Shown in pieces: positions 6,709 through 13,758 of a stretch of DNA of 19,508 nucleotides (the first letter of the stretch is position 1; each line of letters starts with the position of its first letter). The stretch is from the NCBI GenBank assembly GCA_048887165.1, contig JBHLJZ010000068.1, positions 1 to 19,508 on the forward strand. Reading direction: 5' to 3'. The position numbers were made by a program, and so were the translations under genes. Under the pieces are notes generated by a model. It was not told the DNA's origin, ran no database searches, and was given only the letters and a program-made list of their open reading frames with translations. This DNA is from SOKP01 sp048887165 (GTDB taxonomy: Archaea; Asgardarchaeota; Lokiarchaeia; Sigyniarchaeales; SOKP01).

Positions 6709-9700
6709 ACTCACATTAAGAAAATTTCTATGACAGGATTTAAATCATTTGGAGATAGGACAGTTACAATAAGACTTTCAAGCGGATTTACTTGTATTGT
6801 AGGCCCCAATGGAGCTGGTAAATCGAATATCATTGATGCATTAACTTTTGCTTTAGGAAGATTAAGTAAAAAGACAATGCGAGCAAAATCGCTTGAGGAT
6901 TTAATTTTTGCAGGATCACGAGGGAAGAATCCTTCTAATAGAGCATCGGTTACCTTATATTTCGATAATTCTGATAAAATATTTCCTGGAGAATCAGATA
7001 CTTTTGAAATTACTCGAACAATAAAGAGAGGTGGCGGAGGCGGTTATAAAATGAATGGTGAAAGGACAACAAGACAGCAAATTCTAAATGCTCTAGCTGC
7101 AGCAAATGTTGATCCTGATGGAAGTAATCAATTTGTACTACAAGGAAAAATAGTCGAATTAACTCATATGAATCAAGAAGAAAGAAGGACTTTTATTGAG
7201 GATCTTATTGGTTTGCAGAAATATGACGAGATGAAGGATGCTACGTTAAAAGAATTAGAGAAAGCAGAACGAGATTTGGGACAATTTGAAGCGATTTTCA
7301 AAGAAGTCTCATCACAATTGAAAAAAGTTGAAAAGGAGAAAAATGATGCGATTGCTTGGAAAGAACTTGATGAAAAAATTAAACATTACAATGCTCAATT
7401 AATAGCTCTAAAAATATCTAAATTAAGAAAAGAGGAACAAGATTTAGAGATTAGAATTGAAGAATCAAATAAAATAATTGAAGAATTAGAAGAAAGAATA
7501 ACAAGACAGGAAGAAGTATTAAAACAAGAATCACTTATCATGGAAAACATTCAAAAGACTGTTACGGAAAAGGAGAAAGAAAGAGAAGTAATAAATGAAA
7601 ATATAACACAATACAAAACTCGACTATCTTCAAATCAGACAACCTTAACCTTAGCTCAAAAATCAATTGATAAATTAACTCAAGAAATAGAGAATTTAGA
7701 AAGTATTCAAATGAAGCTTGAGGAAGGTCAGACATTTGATTTATTAATAGGTAATGCGAAAAATGAGATCTCAGAGACGGAAAGTCTCATTGAAGATTCT
7801 AAAAAGGAAATAGAATTAAGGCAACAAAATCAATCTGAAATAGATATTAAAATTAAAAATAATGAGGAAATGAAATCCTCTCATAAGGCAGAAATTTCGA
7901 ATATTAAACAAAATATCTCTTCAAATAAAGCCCAAATAAAATTACTTAAGGACCGTATAAACAAGAATGAAGAAAAAAGAAAAAAGTTAGAAATAGATTT
8001 AAGTAAATTGAAAGGCGGAGCAGAAAGCATTGAGGAGGCTATTATCAACACTAAAAAGGAAGAGAGTGAAGTAAGAGCAAAAATCGATGATCTAAAGTCA
8101 AAAATTTCCGAAGAAAACAAGAAACAAAAGGAATTAGAAAACAAGATCAAGGAATTTCAGGATGAAAAATACCAATTGAATACAAAACTAGTTGATTTAC
8201 AATCTTCCTTATCATCCTTGAATACTGAAATAAAACTGAATAGAGATAGAATCCAAAAGCTAAATTCTAAGAAAGGATTAATAGAAAATAAAATTAAAGA
8301 ATTGAGTAAAGGTAAGGATACTGAAGAGGTGATTAAAGATCTATTGAAAGAGAAAGACAACATTATTAAAGATCTTACTGAGTTAAAGAAAAAATCTAAA
8401 GAAGAAGATTCAAAATATAGGCAACATGAGCAAAATCTTGAGCTATTAATTATGAAACAAGATTCTGTTCAATCAGAAATTTTTGACCATAAATCAAAAA
8501 TTGAGAACATAAATACTAAATTTAAATTGTCCAAAAGAGAACTTACAAATTTAGAAAGAGAAAAGCGAGATTTGGAATTAAAAATTAATACATTAAAATC
8601 TAATAATAAAAGAGATGAAAAAGAATTCCAAAGTTTAAATAGTAAAAAAGATAATATTTTAAGACGATTAGATGACCTTTATTCAGAAAAGGATAACTTT
8701 GTTAAGAAGATTGAAAATACTGAAAAAGAGTATGAAAGAAATACTGAAGATGTCACAGGAATCCTTCAAATTCTAAATATGCTTACTCAAAATATTAATA
8801 TCTCAGTTGAATCAATTAAAAGTAATATTCAGCAATCAAATGCAGAAGCAATCGAAACGTCTGCAGAAGATTTTAGAAAATTTGTTTTAGATATAGTAGA
8901 TATTATGAGATCTATGGAAGATGTGAGTGGTGAAGAAGAAACATCTTCAGAAATGTCCGAAATGCTTAATTCAATATTACAAACATTAAAACTTTTTACC
9001 GAGAACGTCGACTCTACAATTAGCCAATTAATAGGGAAGGTAAAAGAATCTGCTGATGTTGAGATACAACAATCAACCTCAACATTCGATAGTTTTGTTC
9101 AAGATTTAATGGAGATTCTTGAAAATGTCTATCTATCTTTACGAAAATTAACCATGTCTAAAAGTCAAGAATTATATCAACAACTAGAAGAAATTTCAGA
9201 AAATATTGGTTCTCAAACAAATGATTTAAATAATCTTGAGAAAAGGTTAACCCAACTAGATATTGAAAATAAGCATACATCGGAAAGTCTTAATGTTAGC
9301 ACAAAAAGGCTTGAAATTGTTAACACACGAATTATTGAATTAAATAATAATATCGATAAATTTGAGAAGGAAATTGAGCAAAGAAATAAAATAATAGATG
9401 AAAAACAAAAAGAAAATTTTGAAGGAGAAATTATAGAATTAAAGAGAAATAAAGAACTATATTGGGAAAATATTTCTAAAATCCAAGAAGAGATAGATTT
9501 TAAACAAAAGAACCTCGACGAATTACAGGAAAAACATCAAGAATTAAGAGGCATTCAGAATTTATTTGAAGATGTAATAGAGATTGAAAATAATATCCAA
9601 GATTTAAATAGTTCTATAGAAGAGAAGAAAAATTCAATATTATCTACCGAAGAAATTATAAAAAATCATCATTTAGAGCAAAAAACATTAGATTCTAAAA

Positions 9701-11154
9701 TTGAAAAATTAATATCTGAAAAAGAAAACTTTTGGGAAAACACTGAAAATATACAGGCTAATATTGATGACCACAATAAAACCTTAGAAGAAATAATGGA
9801 TCGAATGAGATCTCTAGATAATATTATGATGATTATTAATTCCATTGAGGAAATAGTCAGAGAAAATGAGGATGCAAATAATAACATAAATTTGTGCAAT
9901 AAAAATATGCAAACTTCCAACTCTCAAGTAGAAGAAATTCAAAAGAAAGTTGATGAAGTTCAGCAGATAATTGATGCACTAAGACAAGAAAAAAATAATG
10001 AAATTGAAGAGCAAAAGAAATCACAAAAAGAATTGAATAAATTAAATAAAGATTTACAAAAAATTCAAGGGAAATTAAATGAACTAAACCAAAATAAAGA
10101 AAGACAGCAAAAGATTTTTTCATTAAATGAAGACATTATAGATACGGAAAAACAAATTGAATCGATTTTAGCAGATATAGAAAAAATAGAAAATGATTTA
10201 TCTGCGGAAAATAATAAAAAACAAATAAAGCAAGAAGAGATTGATAAATTTATCCAAGAAAAAGATGAATCTTGGAAAAAACAGAAGAATTATCAAAAAA
10301 TTCTAAACGATTTAAAGTCTGATCGCTCCATGGAAAATTCAAAATTGAATAATTATGAATCAAAGAAAATTATTACTACAGACCAGATTGAAACATTATA
10401 TCAAAGATCAAAAGAATATGGGGCTTTGCCAGCCGTTACAGATGAATTATCTGAAGCAGGATTACAATCTGATATCAACGAAACTTCTAAAAAGAAAACA
10501 GCTCTTGAACCTGTAAACCTAAAAGCAATAGAACAATATGACAATGTTAAAGAAAGATTCGATGAAATAGATATGAGAAGACAAACAATTCAAAGAGAAA
10601 GAAAGTCTATACTAGATGCCATTGATAAAATTGAGTTAGAAAAGACGAGAACTTTTATGAAAGCGTATCATGAGATAAATAGAGAATTTAGCAGAATCTT
10701 CCAAAAGCTAAGTCCTGGAGGATCAGCAAAAATGATCCTTGACAGACCAGATAAACCATTTGAAGGGGGTATTAGTATTGAAGCAAGACCGAGAGGAAAG
10801 AAGATTTCAAGTTTAGAAATTTTAAGTGGTGGAGAAAAAACACTAGTAGCATTATCATTTATTTTTGCAGTTCAAGAATTTTATCCTGCTCCTTTTTATA
10901 TTATGGATGAAATTGACGCAGCTTTAGATGGTCCTAATGTTCACAGAACATCAATGGTTATAAAAGAATTTGCAGAACAAGCTCAATTTTTAGTAATTAG
11001 TCATCGAGAAGAAAATATAGTCAATGCCGATCGTATATATGGGGTTTCAATGCAGCAAAGCGGTATTACCGATATCTTTAGTGTGGATTTAGAAGAAGAA
11101 GCAAAAAGACTTCTTGAACTACCAGATGTACCAACAAATATAGAAGAAAATTAA
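6706..11154 (+). CDS. smc: SMC chromosome-organisation ATPase, atypical hinge
   Basis: A 1482-residue SMC protein; typical archaeal or bacterial SMCs have about 1150-1200. The N-terminal head has MTGFKSFG, Walker A GPNGAGKS (33-40, K39) and the Q-loop region QGKIVELTHMNQEER. The C-terminal head has signature LSGGEKT (from S1374), Walker B FYIMDEID (D1401, E1402) and switch VISHRE. Two heptad-rich coiled-coil arms of about 500 and 480 residues join them. At the midpoint the expected glycine-containing SMC hinge is missing. Residues 686-808 instead hold two copies of a helical unit. There is no CxxC zinc hook, so this is not Rad50. The protein should form the ATP-driven DNA-tethering core with ScpA and ScpB, encoded directly downstream. 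It starts at TTG behind a good Shine-Dalgarno site. Confidence 0.92.
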   Translation: MTHIKKISMTGFKSFGDRTVTIRLSSGFTCIVGPNGAGKSNIIDALTFALGRLSKKTMRAKSLEDLIFAGSRGKNPSNRASVTLYFDNSDKIFPGESDTFEITRTIKRGGGGGYKMNGERTTRQQILNALAAANVDPDGSNQFVLQGKIVELTHMNQEERRTFIEDLIGLQKYDEMKDATLKELEKAERDLGQFEAIFKEVSSQLKKVEKEKNDAIAWKELDEKIKHYNAQLIALKISKLRKEEQDLEIRIEESNKIIEELEERITRQEEVLKQESLIMENIQKTVTEKEKEREVINENITQYKTRLSSNQTTLTLAQKSIDKLTQEIENLESIQMKLEEGQTFDLLIGNAKNEISETESLIEDSKKEIELRQQNQSEIDIKIKNNEEMKSSHKAEISNIKQNISSNKAQIKLLKDRINKNEEKRKKLEIDLSKLKGGAESIEEAIINTKKEESEVRAKIDDLKSKISEENKKQKELENKIKEFQDEKYQLNTKLVDLQSSLSSLNTEIKLNRDRIQKLNSKKGLIENKIKELSKGKDTEEVIKDLLKEKDNIIKDLTELKKKSKEEDSKYRQHEQNLELLIMKQDSVQSEIFDHKSKIENINTKFKLSKRELTNLEREKRDLELKINTLKSNNKRDEKEFQSLNSKKDNILRRLDDLYSEKDNFVKKIENTEKEYERNTEDVTGILQILNMLTQNINISVESIKSNIQQSNAEAIETSAEDFRKFVLDIVDIMRSMEDVSGEEETSSEMSEMLNSILQTLKLFTENVDSTISQLIGKVKESADVEIQQSTSTFDSFVQDLMEILENVYLSLRKLTMSKSQELYQQLEEISENIGSQTNDLNNLEKRLTQLDIENKHTSESLNVSTKRLEIVNTRIIELNNNIDKFEKEIEQRNKIIDEKQKENFEGEIIELKRNKELYWENISKIQEEIDFKQKNLDELQEKHQELRGIQNLFEDVIEIENNIQDLNSSIEEKKNSILSTEEIIKNHHLEQKTLDSKIEKLISEKENFWENTENIQANIDDHNKTLEEIMDRMRSLDNIMMIINSIEEIVRENEDANNNINLCNKNMQTSNSQVEEIQKKVDEVQQIIDALRQEKNNEIEEQKKSQKELNKLNKDLQKIQGKLNELNQNKERQQKIFSLNEDIIDTEKQIESILADIEKIENDLSAENNKKQIKQEEIDKFIQEKDESWKKQKNYQKILNDLKSDRSMENSKLNNYESKKIITTDQIETLYQRSKEYGALPAVTDELSEAGLQSDINETSKKKTALEPVNLKAIEQYDNVKERFDEIDMRRQTIQRERKSILDAIDKIELEKTRTFMKAYHEINREFSRIFQKLSPGGSAKMILDRPDKPFEGGISIEARPRGKKISSLEILSGGEKTLVALSFIFAVQEFYPAPFYIMDEIDAALDGPNVHRTSMVIKEFAEQAQFLVISHREENIVNADRIYGVSMQQSGITDIFSVDLEEEAKRLLELPDVPTNIEEN
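8761..9129 (+). repeat. Tandem duplication at the apex of SMC
   Basis: This is an intragenic protein-level repeat. Residues 686-737 (8761-8916) and 757-808 (8974-9129) align without gaps over 52 positions. Shared positions include the opening ILQ-x-L, T and N at 9 and 11, and S and E around 25-29. The F-x-x-FV-x-D-[IL]-x-[ED]-I pattern lies near the end. A 19-residue Glu/Ser/Met-rich linker (738-756) joins the copies and falls at the middle of the protein. The DNA itself is diverged, so the duplication is old. It occupies the place of the hinge. Confidence 0.7.
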
Positions 11155-11174
11155 AGTAAATTATTAATAAGAAA

Positions 11175-11189
11175 AGGTGTTCTATAATT
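11175..11189 (+). promoter_or_regulatory. Shine-Dalgarno before a probable ATT start
   Basis: AGGTG (11175-11179) matches the core of GGAGGTGATC and is followed after seven bases by ATT at 11187, in frame with scpA. No ATG, GTG or TTG occurs in that frame between the TAA at 11157 and the GTG at 11553. ATA 11184 is the other nearby candidate. Confidence 0.55.
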
Positions 11190-12197
11190 CCGGAAAGTAA
11201 AGAAAATAAAAAAAAGTATAGTTTTAAAGAGTGGACTGTAAAACAATTAAGAGAATTTGCAGTAAAGAATAGTATAATAATTCCTTCTAAATCTAAAAAA
11301 GTAGAAATAATAAAACTATTAAACGAAATTACTTCTCATCCCGAATTTGTTGATAGAACTATTCCTGAAGATAAAGAAGATGAGCAAGAAGAAGAACTAG
11401 AAGTAGAACTAATTGCTGGAGAAGAAGAACCAGAACTTATTAAAAGAGAAAAAGCAGAATTAAAATTCTGGCAAAAACCACCTTATTCTAGTTTATTAGA
11501 TTCTGAATTAGCCAAACAATCAGACGTTGCTTTTTATGATTTAGCATCATTAGTGGATAAATTTTTCGATAATATGCTTCATGAAGAAATCATTAATTAC
11601 AAAATTTCTGGGATTGCGCTTAAAACATCGGCATCATTACACCATTACAAAATCTCAAGTATTATTAAAGAAGAAGAAGAAATTCAAAAAAAACAAGAAC
11701 TTGAGGAATTTAGAAGACATCATAGCCGTACAATTCCAAAAACATTACCACAACCAATTTCTCCCAAAATGATGGTATCAACAAAAGAAGAATTATTTGA
11801 AGCAATGAGATCAGCAATTATCGAAACTATGCAACAAAAAGAAAAATTAAGAAGGAGACGTTTAAGGAGAGAACAATTAAAACAACAGAGAATTCAAATG
11901 AAATCAAAAGCACAATTACCTAAAGAACTTTTAAAACACATTAGTGGAAAAGAACAAACAATTGAAGAATTGCTTGAATCTTGGTATAATCGTATTAAAG
12001 CAAGTATTGACCTTGATAATAAAGATACTAGCTTTTATAATATGGTTAATGTTATAAAAACCGAAGAAGAAGGTGATATTGGAAGGAAATTTGCTTTTGT
12101 AAGATTATTTTTAGCATTAATGTTTTTATCCACAGGGAACAAATTAGTTTTATCACAAGATGAGGATTTCAAAGATGTAAGTATTAGTTTAAAATAA
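11187..12197 (+). CDS. scpA: Kleisin ScpA with N-terminal SAP-like domain
   Basis: The reading frame is open from 11160 and encodes about 336 residues from ATT 11187. Residues 11-46 (YSFKEWTVKQLREF onward to EIIKLL) look like a SAP or Rho_N helix-extended-helix DNA/RNA-binding motif. An acidic linker follows (about 60-90). The ScpA kleisin begins around residue 93 with FWQKPPYSSLLDSELAKQSD and continues through YKISGIALKTSASLHHYKI. A basic helical middle (RRRRLRREQLKQQR) leads to a C-terminal winged helix ending FVRLFLALMFLSTGNKLVLS, as in ScpA. GTG 11553 as start would delete both the SAP-like region and the kleisin N-terminus. The gene lies 32 bases after smc and 31 before scpB. It should bridge the SMC heads; the extra DNA-binding role is inference. 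Confidence 0.8.
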   Translation: MPESKENKKKYSFKEWTVKQLREFAVKNSIIIPSKSKKVEIIKLLNEITSHPEFVDRTIPEDKEDEQEEELEVELIAGEEEPELIKREKAELKFWQKPPYSSLLDSELAKQSDVAFYDLASLVDKFFDNMLHEEIINYKISGIALKTSASLHHYKISSIIKEEEEIQKKQELEEFRRHHSRTIPKTLPQPISPKMMVSTKEELFEAMRSAIIETMQQKEKLRRRRLRREQLKQQRIQMKSKAQLPKELLKHISGKEQTIEELLESWYNRIKASIDLDNKDTSFYNMVNVIKTEEEGDIGRKFAFVRLFLALMFLSTGNKLVLSQDEDFKDVSISLK

Positions 12198-12228
12198 TAT
12201 TAATTATTAATAAATTTGAGTTGATTTA

Positions 12229-12996
12229 ATGAGTGAAGAGCGTGAAAATTTGAAGGAAAATGATAATATTTTTTCTGAGGGTGATTCAATTGAGGAACCT
12301 GATAATATTGCTAAAGAAAAATTGGATGCAAACAACCAGTCTCCTGATGATATACAAGAAGAGAATGAACAACAATTCGATGAAACAATAAAAGAACAGA
12401 AGAATATTAGCTTGATTGAAATTATGAAACAAGGGGAAATTTCTCAAAAGATTGATGAAGAAACTACGGATGTACAAATGAAAGATTTACAAAAAAATCT
12501 AATAGAAGGAGCACTTTATGCCGCTGGTAGACCTTTAGATGTTGAAGAGATATCAACAAAGTTAGAAATTTCTAAAAAATTAGTAGAAGAATTAGTTATG
12601 GAAGTAGCTTATGATTATCTGGAACGTTCTAGCGCGTTAATTATAGCACAAATCGGAGATAAATTCCAAATGCAAATTAGACCAGAATACACTGAAAAAG
12701 TGTCAAAATTTGCGAAAGGAGGTGCAATTGCCGAGCGATATTTACGAACTTTAACAATAATCGCTTTAAAACAACCTATATTGAAGTCTACTGTAGTTAA
12801 ATTAAGGGGGAGTGGTGCTTATGAACATATTAAATATTTATTAGACAATGATCTAATCTCGGCGGTGAAAAAAGGAAGGACTCATGAGTTAACAACCACA
12901 GATAAATATGCTGATATGTTTGGTTTGCCTAAAAGTAAGGAAGAATTACGGAAAACGATGATTACACAGCTAGGATTAGAAAATAATCAAAAATAA
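12229..12996 (+). CDS. scpB: Segregation and condensation protein ScpB
   Basis: A 255-residue ScpB (kite protein) with two winged helices, about residues 86-158 and 163-240. Diagnostic segments are LIEGALYAAGRPLDVEEI, the QIGDKFQMQIRPEY strand pair and LTIIALKQPILKSTVVKLRG. Another is the VKKGRTHELTTTDKYADMFG wing and tail. ScpB dimers bind ScpA and stabilise the SMC-kleisin ring. Residues 1-80 are an acidic, low-complexity extension that ordinary ScpB lacks; it ends in a possible helix (SLIEIMKQGE). It starts at ATG 12229 and is last in the smc-scpA-scpB operon. It converges on the glycosyltransferase gene with 13 bases between stops; a seven-T run at 13002-13008 could end the transcript. 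Confidence 0.9.
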   Translation: MSEERENLKENDNIFSEGDSIEEPDNIAKEKLDANNQSPDDIQEENEQQFDETIKEQKNISLIEIMKQGEISQKIDEETTDVQMKDLQKNLIEGALYAAGRPLDVEEISTKLEISKKLVEELVMEVAYDYLERSSALIIAQIGDKFQMQIRPEYTEKVSKFAKGGAIAERYLRTLTIIALKQPILKSTVVKLRGSGAYEHIKYLLDNDLISAVKKGRTHELTTTDKYADMFGLPKSKEELRKTMITQLGLENNQK

Positions 12997-13009
12997 TCCT
13001 GTTTTTTTG

Positions 13010-13732
13010 TTAGTACTTTTTTAATTTTATTTTAAAATAGGTTCTAAAACTAATCCATAAAATTCTAAATATATGAATTAATGGATTTTTTATTAGTCTT
13101 GATTTTCCATCGTTTCTTCTATAACAATTTGTCGGGATATCCTTCACATTAAAGTCAAATAATTTAGCTAAAATAAACATTTCTTGAGCATAATTATATT
13201 TACATGAAAGATTATTATTTAGAAATTTACCAAGCTTTTTATTAAATGCTCTAAATGAACACTGAATATCATAAACTTTTTTAAGATTTAACAAAATCTT
13301 GCAAACGAATATTGATAAAAACTTATTGCCTAATTTCTTTATAAAGCTAATTTCATTAGTTGTTTTATATTTAAATCGATTTCCAATCACCAAATCTGAT
13401 TTATTTTCTAATATCGATAGAATTAAAGAATGTATTTTATTAGGATCATATTGTCCATCTCCATCTAACAAAATTATAAAATCTGCACTATTTTTTATAC
13501 AATACCTTAAACCAGTTTTAAATGTCTCCCCTAAACCTAGATTTTTTTGGTGCGTAATTACTTTTGCCCCTGCTTTTTCAGCTATTAAGGAAGTATGATC
13601 TAAACTTCCATCATTAATTACAATAATTTCTTGCTTTAAAATATCAAGTTTAGGAACGCTTTTGATTAGATTGGCAATACTTTTTTCCTCATTAAAAGCA
13701 GGAATCAAAATAATTAATTTTTTATTTAACAT
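13010..13732 (-). CDS. Family 2 glycosyltransferase (DPM1-like)
   Basis: About 240 residues from ATG 13732; a TTG at 13744 would add four. This is a GT-A fold enzyme with the opening LIILIPAFNEEKSI, nucleotide-binding VINDGSLDHT (D41) and metal-binding LLDGDGQYDP (D90-x-D92). The NLGLGETFKTGL helix and the late YRRNDGKSRL motif are those of dolichol-phosphate mannose synthase relatives. Such enzymes pass a sugar from a nucleotide donor to a polyprenyl phosphate or another acceptor at the inner membrane face. There are no clear membrane helices; the C-terminal IFRILWISFRTYFKIKL stretch could lie on the membrane surface. It is 26 bases downstream of ValRS and probably co-transcribed with it, with no obvious functional link. 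Confidence 0.85.
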   Translation of the reverse strand: MLNKKLIILIPAFNEEKSIANLIKSVPKLDILKQEIIVINDGSLDHTSLIAEKAGAKVITHQKNLGLGETFKTGLRYCIKNSADFIILLDGDGQYDPNKIHSLILSILENKSDLVIGNRFKYKTTNEISFIKKLGNKFLSIFVCKILLNLKKVYDIQCSFRAFNKKLGKFLNNNLSCKYNYAQEMFILAKLFDFNVKDIPTNCYRRNDGKSRLIKNPLIHIFRILWISFRTYFKIKLKKY

Positions 13733-13758
13733 AACTATAATCAAATAAATGCTAAATT

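Noticed and set aside
7881..10123. Several minus-strand open frames of 60-90 codons within smc.
   Set aside because: They are reverse shadows of Lys/Glu-rich coiled-coil codons, giving Phe/Ser/Leu-rich translations with no start signals.
6706..11154. Rad50/SbcC instead of SMC.
   Set aside because: There is no CxxC zinc hook. The head motifs (TGFKSFGD, the QGKIVELTHMNQEER Q-loop region, LSGGEKT) are those of SMC, and scpA and scpB follow.
11553..12197. GTG 11553 as the start of scpA.
   Set aside because: It would remove the KPPYSSLLDSELAK kleisin segment, leave a 400-base gap inside a tight operon, and ignore the Shine-Dalgarno at 11175.
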